A stretch of DNA of 64,000 nucleotides from Acarospora socialis (lineage: Eukaryota > Ascomycota > Lecanoromycetes > Acarosporales > Acarosporaceae): positions 806,001 to 870,000 of the forward strand of contig JAMYGW020000005.1 of assembly GCA_025617375.2 (NCBI GenBank), in the 5' to 3' direction. The notes under the pieces were generated by a model. It was not told the origin of the DNA. It searched no databases and saw only the letters and a program-made list of their open reading frames with translations. Positions 54,198 to 64,000 of the stretch are shown here, one piece after another (position 1 is the stretch's first letter; every line of letters starts with the position of its first letter). The position numbers and the translations under genes are program-made.

Positions 54198-55297
54198 ATC
54201 GTTGGCTTTTTGCGCGTTGTAGTAGATGGAAGACTGATGATTCTGATAGTCAGCTTTACTTAGTCGTGAGAACTCAGGAGCGATCCAAAGCTATGTAAGG
54301 TATCTGGGTGCTATACAGGTTTGAGGGAAGCGGGAAGCGAAGGCTGGGGTACAGTCAACCTCCAAAGTTAGAGGCTTGGCGAAAATAACGGGCACAGGTG
54401 AGGACGAATACCTAACACACCACAGTATTTGTATGAGGTTCTTGTGTTGATGGACGTTTGTATTACTTCTTACCGGACGTTTTCCGAAGGTTGGCAATCT
54501 GCAAGCTTGAGGTGAATGGACTTGCAGGTAGGAGAAAACACGGGCCTGCTGGCAGTAAGGTATGATGTCATCTACGCGTGATGGTGCAGTGTTCAGAGTT
54601 ATTCAATGCAATGCGCCGTTGATGGTTACCTTACGTTCAAGATGTTTGACTTGCTCCTCGACACGACATATGTATAAGGTAAGGTATATCTCTCTAATAC
54701 ACTCCATACACTCTCACGTATGATTGGAGCGAAATAAGACTCCACCTCTTCTTCAATGCACTACAGAGTATACCATACCGCTACGAAAGAGCGTGCCACA
54801 TCTCGGTGGGACCTCTCTGATGACTGACAGCAGCATTTTCGTATGAGCTCCTTGTGTGCACGAAGTACCAATTCCAGTGTTTGTCTACCATGACCAGCAA
54901 TCTGGTTCTCCTCCGCCCAATGCAAGGCTTGCACCCACCTTCCTAGAGCGTTCGCACCTGACGGATGTGGGGTAGGGGCCGAGGAGAAGTGATGCAGTCA
55001 TAGAGATGAGCTGAATGTTTGGTCCTGCCATAATCCTGCCACCTTGTGGAGGCTAGAAGCTCATTGTGCGAAAGACGGCAAGCAAAGGAGTCACCATACG
55101 TAGGTGTAGACGCCGTTCATCGGACTTAGAGCGCTCATGCTTCGGTATAAGTATGGACGCGGGATCGTTGTTTCGGTAGGAAAAGAATTACCTCGATGAG
55201 TGAATGTATACTGAGGTTTGAAGAAATGAGCTACTCGTAACAAGTTCATTCGGGTTCTTCGTCGACATCGCATGAGTCCCAACCAGACCCTGCGAAC
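54198..55297. other. divergent intergenic region
   Basis: Upstream of the coiled-coil (-) and F-box (+) genes. The scattered ORFs show no domain. Confidence 0.5.
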
Positions 55298-56861
55298 ATG
55301 GGTCAACAGCCGTTGCCGTCTCTGCTCGCTCTGCCGCCTGAGCTCGTGTATCAGATCCTGGTCTTCCTCCCCTCCACTTCCCTCGTCATCCTTTCGCGAA
55401 CGTGCCGCCTTCTTTCCACCTACACGATCGATGACCGTCTCTGGTACCATTTGGTGCAGGAGAACATTCCTCTCGTCAAGTTGACATCTCCCTCACCATG
55501 CAACAGCTTCAAGGAACTCTATATCGCTCACTACCCTTGCTGGTTCTTGCCGCGCAACAAGCTGTGGTTCTCCGACAGTCCTCATACGGGCAAATTGATC
55601 CTTGCACGCTATGACCCTCGACACGCCTGCATCGAGGCCTACCGGCTGGTCGCAGAGCATGGCCCTCACACGCTGGAGGTCTGGGACTGGAACCAGGACG
55701 TCCTCATACACGATTTCACTCCCAGAGTGCAGCTGTGGCTCGATGATCCGGTTCTGAAGCTCGATATAGGCTCCACGGGAACTATCGAGGGCCGAGCGCA
55801 GGGAGAATTTCCGATGGACACGGGAAGGGCATCGCAAGGCATCTATTCGCTATTTTTCTTCGCGCGATCGATTCCCACCGCACTCCAGGACAAGTCGATG
55901 ACGCTGTGGCCTCCACGTATCTTACCTGCCGTTCAGCGTGTAAGGAACGATGAGCGGGATCACTTTCGAGAGAGGGGTCAGAAACCGCAGACGTTCGCGG
56001 AGGCCAGTGACGCTGCATTCAGGATACGGAAGTGGATGGAGTTCGCACATATGGGTCAACCGGCTATCGTAAGGATGGGGGAAGATGTGACAACATTCAG
56101 CACTTTACCGGAGGAGTGCTACACCCCAACAAAAGAGAAGCCGTGGCAAGGGATCTGGGTTGGGGACTACTCCGGACATGGGTGCGAGTTTCTGGTTGTG
56201 TTACAATCGAGCAAGAAGGAGCGCCTTCCGCTTTCACCAGCGTCTTCCACCTCTTCATCCGGATCTTATGTGTCGGCAGTGGTGGAGCTACCTGAAGACG
56301 ATATCAATGGAGCCGAAGAAGGGCCAAGATTGGAGGAGGAAGAAGACGATGAGGATAAGGACGAAGACGCGTGCAAGGGTCGATTGGAAGCAATCAAATT
56401 GACAGGCGATCCCAACGTTCCACGAGGAGAATATACGTGGATTGCCGATGACATTGGGAGACGCGGCTTCATCAGAATTGCAGAGGAGCCTATCTTTAGG
56501 GGCGCGAGGGTAGTCAAGAGTAGGGGTCATGTTGCCGGAAGATTCTTCAGAAACGGTAGGTCGATTCCAAGCCTTCAGCCGGGAGAGGCAATGCTGTGCT
56601 TGGCTGTGTTGACCTCCAGGCAGACACGTATATCCCATCACAGTTGATCATGATCAGCCATGACAGGCTTGCGCAGTATTGGGAGGTATGTGCATCAGTC
56701 AGAAGGCGTCCGGTGTAACAAGGGCTAATGGTCAACTAGGCGTTTGGGCATGTCAGCTTCTGTGTGTTTCACCTCCTCACTAATCTAGAGCTCTGCTAAT
56801 AATATCGAATATAGATCAGAGGGTTAACATTGACCAATACCTAAATGCGGGATTAAGCTAA
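55298..56861 (+). CDS. F-box protein, FBXO31-like
   Basis: Four exons: 55298-56555, 56624-56685, 56740-56761 and 56815-56861 (1389 nt, 462 aa). The F-box is at about 8-55: LLALPPELVYQILVFLPSTS, then LVILSRTCRLLSTYTIDDRL and WYHLVQENIP. The C-terminal substrate module has KPWQGIWVGDYSGHGCEFLV, then the splice-restored run GDPNVPRGEYTW, RGHVAGRFFRND, TYIPSQLIMISHDRLAQYWE and AFGHVSFYQRVNIDQYL. That run ends like FBXO31 family members. It probably serves as an SCF ubiquitin-ligase specificity subunit. Exon 3 is only 22 nt. Reading exon 1 through without splicing stops at 56647 and loses the conserved end, so the spliced model is preferred. Confidence 0.85.
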
Positions 56862-57361
56862 GCCTGTGTGCGGCGACGGATCTGTGCCGATACCAAGGGA
56901 ACATTTTCAGCATTTGTGACTTCAATCCATCTCATTCAAGAGATAACCAATCCGAACAGTTGCATACACATGAAGATTGTAATCCAGTCATCCGGCCGTG
57001 ACCTTATAGAGCTTGGCTTCTTGCATGTGATTTCAGTGTAATGTTATGTGTGGTTCCACATTAGGCATAGCTTCCACGTGGCGGATAAGATAGAGACCCG
57101 CCGACGTCATTTTCCGTATGTTTTGCACAGGTATGAAAACAGTCACAAAAACTATCAGATCCTCTTTTCTTCGTCCTACTGTAGCCAATTGATATTTCTT
57201 CCAACAGATGACAGCCGGTTTTTATCTCCCCTAGTTTCTCAGTACCTGTTCTTGGGCTAGGCAATAACAATTGATGCGACTCCAGGATCTAGTTCTATAA
57301 GGAGTTTTCTGATCTTGCTCTCTTTCTCACCTTCACTGCGCGCATCATCTCCAGCTCCACC
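56862..57361. other. intergenic, tandem + strand genes
   Basis: 3' flank of the F-box gene and promoter region of the DUF1769 gene. No feature is seen. Confidence 0.5.
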
Positions 57362-58557
57362 ATGGCCGACAAATACCTCCTACGCGTAACCGCCGGCCCA
57401 TCATACGATCCCTCCCACCACCAACCCGTCCCCGTCAACGGCCCGACGCCAATCCACATCGACAACGAACACGTCGCCGCCAACCTCCACGTGCGCATCC
57501 AGAACTACAGAGGTCGGTCAATTGACCAAACTCCCCCGCCTCCCCACCATCCAACAGCCTCTAACCCGCTCTTACAGGCCTCCCCAAAGGATCTCCCTCC
57601 ACGTCCCCCTACTTCTCCCACCCGCAGCACAAGCACGACCAATACAGCATCGCCTTCAGCTTCCTCCCGAAACAACCCATCTCCGGCAACGCGCTGGTCT
57701 TCGGCAACGACTTCGACCACCCGATCCGCGACCGTCTACCACCAGGCTTCAACACGGCGCTGAAGATCGTCAAGTGGGCCATCGACCCGGGGCTCGACGG
57801 CGACGTCAACGCCGACAGGCCGTATCTGTATGGGCCCGCGCTGTCGAGTCTGAACATCGTGCGCGTCGGGGAGAAGGTTGCGGCGGAGGGGGAGGGGAAA
57901 GGGGCCGGGTGGAGGATTCCGGTGACGGTGCATGAGGATTTGGTAGAGGAGGGTGGGGAGGGGGATGGGGCGGAGGTGCGGAGGGAGAAGGGCGTGCCGG
58001 AAGAGGCGGAGAGGAGGAAGAAGTTCTTTCTGGATGAGAGGCGGAGGAGGGAGTTTGTGTTCGAGGAGGGGAGGGTCTATCAGGCGGATTTCTTCAATCC
58101 GTATTTGGACTTTAACGGTACGTTCTATTCTTTCTGCGTGCGCCGGTGGGCAGCAGTCGCGATCTATCTGCCATTCCAGTATTGCGACTGATTGAGGACG
58201 CACCGGCCAGACTTCTCGCTCAAACTTCCCGGCTTCACCCTCTCCATCCTCCCCTATCTCGACAAGAGAGATTCGTTACGGTGCGTTTCTATTCCCTTTC
58301 TTTGGCGGAAAATATGCGTTTGCTCTCCTAGCTTACTTCTTTGCCGCCGACCCCGTCTCGGCATCTGCTGATGAAGACGTTCGCACACTCTTAGTTACGT
58401 CATGAAGAATCGAGACACGGGAGATGTGCTGTTTGTCGTTTGCTTTACGCTCGTGCCGACGGCGGATGTGGAGAGGGAGGAGCAGGAGACGTTGGCGGGC
58501 AAGGGGGAGGGGAAGAAGGACGAGGCGTTTGAACCGAAGGATGATGATCTTGATTGA
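57362..58557 (+). CDS. DUF1769 family protein
   Basis: Four exons: 57362-57512, 57578-58117, 58211-58280 and 58395-58557 (924 nt, 307 aa). It starts MADKYLLRVTAGPSYDPSHH. Conserved blocks are HVAANLHVRIQNYRGLPKGS, then SIAFSFLPKQPISGNALVFG and NDFDHPIRDRLPPGFNTALK, followed by IVKWAIDPGLDGDVNADRPY and YQADFFNPYLDFNDFSLKLP, ending in LRYVMKNRDTGDVLFVVCFT. The pattern matches the fungal DUF1769 family (beta-rich, cytosolic or lipid-associated; function not settled). A Glu/Arg-rich insert at about 180-230 is low complexity. No signal peptide. All exon phases agree. Confidence 0.85.
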
Positions 58558-59162
58558 GGGCGGGGTTTTTGCGTGGGTGGCATAGTGTCTGGCGTTGTGG
58601 AGATGGGGGGTTCTTGTAGAAAGTCAATCGGTGATAGACACTCGGTGATAGAATAGAAGAAGCTATGCACGTATATGGTTCGGTATTCGATGTTCGAATG
58701 CACGGGTCCGTCCGTTATAGCGCATGGAGTTGTGGTTAAATTGAAACCCCGCTCTGAGCGAGGATGCTACAGAGTGCAAAAACATTCTTTGGCAGCGAAC
58801 AGGATCCATCTTGGCCGCGGTCGCATACACAACGAGTCCTTCTCCCAACACCAGAATGGTTTCATTGTACACGCTATGAATATTGAAAAAAAGGCTTCGT
58901 TAAGTCGTCAAGTCGTTCAGTCGCTCAAAAAGGTCAATAGTAACAGTCTTGATACTCTACTGGCCCTTCATGCTGGGTAATCCGCGAACAGGGCCGCGGA
59001 TCCCACAACCTCCGACGGATATACAGTGTTCCGCCTGCCTAATCCAAGCTTAGCATTACCGCAGCTAAGGTTCAGCACAGAGGACGAGTGAAACCCGATG
59101 AGGGATGCAAAGAATCTGCGGGGCCGAATAGCACATTGTGAGAACATTATCCTCATCTCAGT
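58558..59162. other. intergenic between convergent genes
   Basis: 3' flanks of the DUF1769 gene (+) and the next gene (-). Nothing is recognised. Confidence 0.5.
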
Positions 59163-60899
59163 TTATCCAATCTTCTTGTCCAGCTTCTTCAACCACTTAT
59201 TGACGCCTTTCTCCAACCGATCAGCCCTCTGCTCGAGTCTCCCTGGCTGCTGCCCCGGCCCCGCTTCCGAAGGCCTGTGATGACCATGACGGCCTTCGGC
59301 TTCGGTCGGTCTGTAGACCTGATTGTGCACGTCATAGTCCTGGCCGTGGTGGTGATGGTGGTGATGCTGATGAGGTTGGTTGTATTCGTAGTCCGAGTAG
59401 CCGCCCGGTGGTGGCTGGTTTTGCGGACGGGACTGTAGGTAGTCTGGGTACTGTGGCTGGAGATGGGCGAGAGGCAGTGGGGGTTGGGCGAGATAGGAAT
59501 TTCCGAGAATCTGCGTTGTAGGTGATGACTTTGGATTCGATGATTGATCGTATAGATGCGCGTTGAGGTCCCTTGGAGGTGCTGCAAAGGATGGAGGTTG
59601 GTATTTGCCCACTGCTGAGGCGGGGCTACCAGTGCTAGGAGGAGGTGGCGGGAAAGATGAGATGCTGGACACGCGCTGGCCCTGCTGTATAGGTGCTGGA
59701 GAGTATGGCAGTCCAGCAGATGGTGGGGGTGAAGTATAGGTAGAAGAAAGGTGCGGCTGCAGAGGATCAGGCACGGACTGTTGCTGGTACGGATGATTTG
59801 GTAGTGGTGAAGAGATGGAGGTTTGATGTTGTCCAGACGGTGGAGGGGAAGTATACGAGGAAGAAGGGTGTCGTTGTGGGGGACCAGAAAAGGATTGCTG
59901 CTGGTACGAATGACCGGGTAGGCCCGGAGAGACAGAGGCCTGATGTTGCGCCGGTGATGGAACGTAGCCTTGATCCGCATATGCGGCGGCGGTAAGTCCA
60001 GTTCCTGATTCAGCTTCTGGCGGCGGAGGAGTCTTCTCCCGGTGTTTGATTGGTTCCGGTGCCGGAGGTGCCGCGGGATTATATGCTAAGGGTGCATAAT
60101 TTGCCGGCTGTTCTGCGGCATTAGAAGCCTCCGTTTTGGTGTCAACTGATGATCTCTCTGTCGCAGGATGGGACGTGAGAGGGACTGTAGCTGTTCTGGA
60201 GTTACGTGTCTGACCGTTTCTGTACGCTGGATCCTCGAATGCCACGTTCTCCAACTGTTGAACCACCGGGCTCATAACGTTTTCATGCGCAGGTGGACCT
60301 TGAGGAGCGTCAAGTATCTCCAACTGTTCTTGAAGCAAGATCTTCTTCACAGAGCTCACAAACATTCCTGCATCCTCCGCGGTCCAAAAGTAGATGTCCA
60401 ACGTATGAAGCTTGAAAAGGAACTTGCCCTCATCGCGAGGGTCCATACTGGGCAGGCGCCAATGATGTGAGTCCTGCTGTGATGGCGAAGGAGAAGCGCC
60501 CGCATGACTGAGCACCTTCCCGTCCACAACAATGGTGCACAGGGTAGGGTGCTTGTGGGAGTAACGAAGATGAACCGAGTCCAAGACTGTGGCTGTATGT
60601 CAGCGCACACATTCCTCTTTAGATCTTTCAACTTCATCTTACATCCGGTAAAGGCATCCTGCTCAGGTCTTCCAGGATTGTTCGCTATCTCCAGCCTTCC
60701 TCTGCCTTTGGATGGATCTTGGTAGAGGTAGACATATGAACCCTTGTCGAATCTATGATGTAAAGGTCTCGGGCTCGGAGCACCAAAGTAGTAATGAATG
60801 TCTGCAAAGCTGTACAAGGTCAGCAGATGTGGATATCTGGTGACTGTAAGGGAAGGCGTACAGGGTCAAAACTCGCTCTTCGCCAGGATAGTTGGACAT
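59163..60899 (-). CDS. conserved ascomycete protein with Pro/Gln-rich tail, unknown function
   Basis: Three exons: 60899-60862, 60809-60643 and 60586-59163 (1629 nt, 542 aa). It starts MSNYPGEERVLTLFADIHYY. The N-terminal 170 residues are a compact, conserved-looking domain: GAPSPRPLHHRFDKGSYVYL, RGRLEIANNPGRPEQDAFTG, LDSVHLRYSHKHPTLCTIVV and LHTLDIYFWTAEDAGMFVSS, then the helix VKKILLQEQLEI. The pattern of strands followed by one helix would suit a PH/EVH1-like fold, but this is a guess. Residues 200-520 are Pro/Gln/Ser/Tyr-rich with repeated SPLPNHPYQQQS-like units. The basic end is KGVNKWLKKLDKKIG. I recall homologues in many ascomycetes, all without an assigned role. Confidence 0.75.
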
Positions 60900-61393
60900 T
60901 ATGGCTAACGCTAGATAAAGACGTATCGGTTGATAGCTAGAAAAGAAATGTCTCTGAGAAGTTCTGGGTGAATTATATTCTCCGCATATGCTAAATAGGA
61001 GACTGGGATGCTGGGAGTACCTCCCCCGCAAGCCCTACCTTTAAGCGCCAGTGTTACGCGCGGGCGGAAGGTTCCGGCAATTGCCGTCTGATAGCTCCAG
61101 ATTCTGTGACTTTGAAATATATTGAGGAAGACCCCAACGAACTATTACTAAGGTACATCTACGAAAGAGCATAACGAATCTGGTCGGGAGCCCCTCCGAA
61201 CCTCAGGGATTGAGGTAGGCTCTTACTGTTCTGCGTTCATGATATCGACTGACCACCATCAGCAGCTCAAGTCTTCTACCGCAACCCCATGCCTTCCTAC
61301 CACGCCTGAGAAAGTCGCTCATATTGCGCCCTTCAGGGCTCCTCGCTCATTGCACGCCGCTCCCACAGGACATCAACACCATACGACTCCACA
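60900..61393. other. divergent intergenic region
   Basis: Shared upstream region of the preceding gene (-) and the ribosomal protein gene (+). No feature is seen. Confidence 0.5.
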
Positions 61394-61900
61394 ATGTCTC
61401 TCGTAACCCTCTCCCACGTCTGTTCGCACCTACAAAACGCCTCGCGCGCCCGCTTAGGCCTCACCTCCGTCCCGTCTTCCAACCTCATTCTGACACTCAT
61501 GCTTTCCCTCCAAACATCGGGCTTCATTTCCACAGTCGCGCGCGGCGGCCCTGAGCCCCCACCTCAATCCCTCCTTCTGAATCTCCCATCAAACAACCCG
61601 AGCGACGTCGAGCCCGTGACGCAGTCGAATATAGCGACGCGGCGACTGTGGTTAGGCTTGAAGTACTGGAACAGCGAGCCGGTGCTGAGTCGGATGAGTA
61701 TGGTGAGCAAGCCGAAGAAGAGAATCTGGTTGGATGTCGAGAGCTTGGCGAAGATTGTGCGGGGAAGGAGGGCGGGATATGTAGATGGGCTGACGAGGCC
61801 GGGAGAGTGTTTATTTGTCAGTACGGACCGGGGGGTAATGGAGGCGAGGGAGTGTGTGGAGAGGAAGGTTGGGGGCATGGTGTTGTGTAGAGTTTTATGA
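61394..61900 (+). CDS. mrps8: mitochondrial small-subunit ribosomal protein uS8m
   Basis: Single exon, 168 aa. MSLVTLSHVCSHLQNASRAR is the typical uS8m start. LGLTSVPSSNLILTLMLSLQ follows, then the second-half blocks RRLWLGLKYWNSEPVLSRMS and the uS8 C-terminal signature PGECLFVSTDRGVMEARECV. It binds helix 21 of the small-subunit rRNA during mitoribosome assembly. Length matches fungal Mrps8. No insertions. Confidence 0.92.
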   Translation: MSLVTLSHVCSHLQNASRARLGLTSVPSSNLILTLMLSLQTSGFISTVARGGPEPPPQSLLLNLPSNNPSDVEPVTQSNIATRRLWLGLKYWNSEPVLSRMSMVSKPKKRIWLDVESLAKIVRGRRAGYVDGLTRPGECLFVSTDRGVMEARECVERKVGGMVLCRVL

Positions 61901-62313
61901 CGGGCAAGATAATGGGTGATAGTTGGAGGTGAAGGAGCGGAGGGACAATGGTATATACCGGATTCTATGACACAAACTGTATTATACATGCATCGGAAGG
62001 CAGGACTCGTTCAATAGACTCTAGATGTATAGTCAACCAGGCATACAATAGGACCATCATGACAAGCTCTCATTGTTGATTACCACCACGACCAGCGCGC
62101 GTAATGGAAACTTGGGATCTGATATGGTACTAAAGCCTCACAAACACTCAACTCGGCCCGCTATGCTTTTCATACTTTGCGCAGTTATGCAAGAATAGCA
62201 CCATTGGGTTCGGCACCCTAGACAGCTAGCCGGCATGCTCGCGGCAAGACCTAGCGTAAAGGACCCCATACATACTTCTCAGTAAAACAATCGCAGACTC
62301 CGCACCAGCAACA
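61901..62313. other. intergenic between convergent genes
   Basis: 3' flanks of uS8m (+) and the next gene (-). Nothing is recognised. Confidence 0.5.
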
Positions 62314-63999
62314 CTAAGCGGAAATTTCGTTGCGCAGGACAGACTGATTGGCAGGCTCCTCGGACGGTTCGACTTCCTGTTCTGGGATCGAAGAAGACGC
62401 CGTATCCGCGAGCCCGTTCTGCTGAGGGACATGCTCGTGATCCTCCTCCTCTGTCTTTCCTTTCCCATCCACCCCTGTGCTCTCCCTCTTATTATTTGGC
62501 TTCGATGTAGAGGTCTTCCTAGGTGGTGTCTTAGGCTCAACCTTTTCGTGCGTCTTGCTCGCGGAGCTGGCCGTAGGCCGCATCATTCTAGCTAGAAACC
62601 CCTCATCTGGTGCCTTGGAGCCAGCAGCACTCACTCGAGACTTCGGACGCTCGTTTCCATTCTGCAAGGGGAGCGAAGGACGGGACGGCTTCTTTTGAAC
62701 GGTAGAGGCCGATAGTCCAGTCCCTCGAGATGTATGTGGTTTAATGTCTTTCTTCAAAGTAGACGGCTTACGGCCGAGGCTTGTGGTACTTGTCGCGGGA
62801 GCTGCACCTCCGAGCTTCGCTGCCGAAGAGGCGGTGGGTGCTGTGGCAGACGCTGGGAGGCGAACAGGTCTTGTGGGTGACTTTGGACGGATTTTGCTCT
62901 CAGGTGAGGTCTTTGGTGCTTTCTTCGAAATATTGTTCGATGGGACAGACGGTGCGGGCTGGCGTGTCTTAGCAGCTTGAGCTGTGGTGGTTGTTGAAGC
63001 CAAGGACGTCCGACTCGGTTTCTTAAGAGGTGCCTTACTAGTCTCCTTAGGATTTGCCTGCTGCCTGGGGGAAGCAGTCTTGGAGGAAGGTTGCCTCTGA
63101 GGCGTTAGCGGTGTTTTTGGCGCGGTTGGAGTCGTTGGTGACTTGGCTGCAGATGTGGCAGACGAAGGCTTAGAAGAAGGCTGAGTGGAGGGCTTTTTGG
63201 AGGTGGTATCACGCGAGGTGGAAATTGCCGACGGACGCGGGTGTTTGGATTCCCCCTTGTTCGACTCTGACTTGCTTGGATGTTTTATATCTGCTGACTT
63301 TCCATTGATTGGTGTCTTCCCTGGCTTGTTTTTCACAGGCATCTTTACTGGCTCAGCTTTCTGTGAAGCTTTGGGCGGCGCCGATGGTAGTTTCTCTGCC
63401 GGTGACGGTTCAAATGCAGAGCCTTTCAGTAGAGATCCCAAGTCCTCTGACTCTTCCAGGGCCGCAGTCTCGGTCGTGGTCTTCTCAGGCTCGGGTGCAG
63501 ATGGTGTCTCTGGTGCTGTAGGTTGTTCGGATGATAACGATGCTTTGTCGCCGTCGCGACTCAAGGTAGGTTCAGTGGATTCAGGCTCAGTCAACAACGG
63601 CTGATCAGCTCCATCCTGCGCGTTGTTCGAACCTTCCCCAACTCCTTCCTTGCTACTTGGCTTTGTCTTCGCTTCTGGCTTCAACCTTCCCTTGTCGTTG
63701 CCATTGCCATCCTGTACGGTCCCTCCGTTGACCTGCTGCAGATCTGCTGGTGCTTCAGTTTCGTCACCGCCATTTCCACCAACCTCATCTTCAACATCAC
63801 TGCTAATTTTCTTCAATCCTAGTTGAGGCGCCATTTGACCACTCCGCTCAACAGCCACGAAACTCGTCCGTACTTTGGACAACGGCCGAGGACCACTATT
63901 CGTCGTGTCTGAGCCGGTAGGAGAGCGTCCTCTAGATGGTGGAGATGTCGAGTCTTTGTTCCCCTCAAACATGGCCCTCAGATTACGGACTCCGCTACT
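62314..63999 (-). CDS. Ser/Pro/Lys-rich conserved fungal protein, 5' end outside window
   Basis: The frame is open to the window edge. Before the ATG at 63972 it reads SSGVRNLRA, continuing into MFEGNKDSTSPPSRGRSPTG. The block VRNLRAMFE..SPPSRGRSP..RPLSKVRTSFVAVE is a recognisable conserved head of a fungal family, so the true start lies beyond 64000. The remaining 500 residues are disordered and rich in Lys, Ser, Pro, Thr and Ala, with repeats such as KTPLTPQRQPSSKTASP and SKAPLKKPSRTSLAS, and an acidic end (SIPEQEVEPSEEPANQSV). No membrane or enzymatic domain. The basic SP/TP-rich character would suit a cytoskeleton- or nucleic-acid-associated regulator, but this is composition only. Confidence 0.7.
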   Translation of the reverse strand, partial: SSGVRNLRAMFEGNKDSTSPPSRGRSPTGSDTTNSGPRPLSKVRTSFVAVERSGQMAPQLGLKKISSDVEDEVGGNGGDETEAPADLQQVNGGTVQDGNGNDKGRLKPEAKTKPSSKEGVGEGSNNAQDGADQPLLTEPESTEPTLSRDGDKASLSSEQPTAPETPSAPEPEKTTTETAALEESEDLGSLLKGSAFEPSPAEKLPSAPPKASQKAEPVKMPVKNKPGKTPINGKSADIKHPSKSESNKGESKHPRPSAISTSRDTTSKKPSTQPSSKPSSATSAAKSPTTPTAPKTPLTPQRQPSSKTASPRQQANPKETSKAPLKKPSRTSLASTTTTAQAAKTRQPAPSVPSNNISKKAPKTSPESKIRPKSPTRPVRLPASATAPTASSAAKLGGAAPATSTTSLGRKPSTLKKDIKPHTSRGTGLSASTVQKKPSRPSLPLQNGNERPKSRVSAAGSKAPDEGFLARMMRPTASSASKTHEKVEPKTPPRKTSTSKPNNKRESTGVDGKGKTEEEDHEHVPQQNGLADTASSSIPEQEVEPSEEPANQSVLRNEISA

Positions 64000-64000
64000 G

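Overview
The window is a gene-dense stretch of a filamentous ascomycete genome (Pezizomycotina). A Dothideomycete or Eurotiomycete is plausible, but nothing here decides the class. The support is short introns of about 45-125 nt with GT..AG ends, fungal-only families (DUF3020, DUF3632, DUF1769, Ame1/CENP-U), fungal forms of housekeeping genes, about 50% GC, and gaps of 0.2-1.6 kb. I could join exons into full reading frames for most genes. No rRNA, tRNA, CRISPR array, retroelement or virus-like element was seen.

Layout. 0-4 kb: the 3' part of a DUF3020 protein, then an AT-hook/low-complexity protein with a C-terminal membrane segment. 5-17 kb: an MFS sugar porter with an in-frame TGA, a BRCT-domain protein, a second MFS transporter, a four-helix membrane protein and a small secreted protein. 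17.4-18.4 kb: a MITE carrying two further inserted MITEs. 19-24 kb: an eight-exon gene joining a GHKL-type ATPase, a BAH-like module and a C5-cytosine-methyltransferase-like domain that has lost its catalytic residues. 25-31 kb: Ame1/CENP-U, a twin-CX9C protein and an AP180-type ANTH clathrin adaptor. 32-43 kb: mitochondrial AspRS, NudC, COX10, zeta-crystallin-type quinone reductase and the Cet1-type RNA triphosphatase. 43.5-47.3 kb: RPN2. 47.6-51.2 kb: a second nested MITE locus, a DUF3632-like gene and another MITE. 51.5-64 kb: a long coiled-coil protein, an FBXO31-like F-box protein, a DUF1769 protein, a conserved protein of unknown role, uS8m and the 3' part of a Ser/Pro/Lys-rich protein.

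Most genes look like unlinked housekeeping functions; I see no metabolic cluster. Three things stand out. First, the GHKL/BAH/methyltransferase-like fusion resembles a chromatin-silencing factor of a kind I cannot name. Second, there are nested TA-flanked MITEs whose empty sites can be read directly from sister copies, some with telomere-like 12-bp repeats in their arms. Third, three 1-nt T-run frameshifts (two in the fusion gene, one in the quinone reductase) and one nonsense codon (sugar porter) interrupt otherwise well-conserved genes. These could be gene decay or uncorrected sequence errors.
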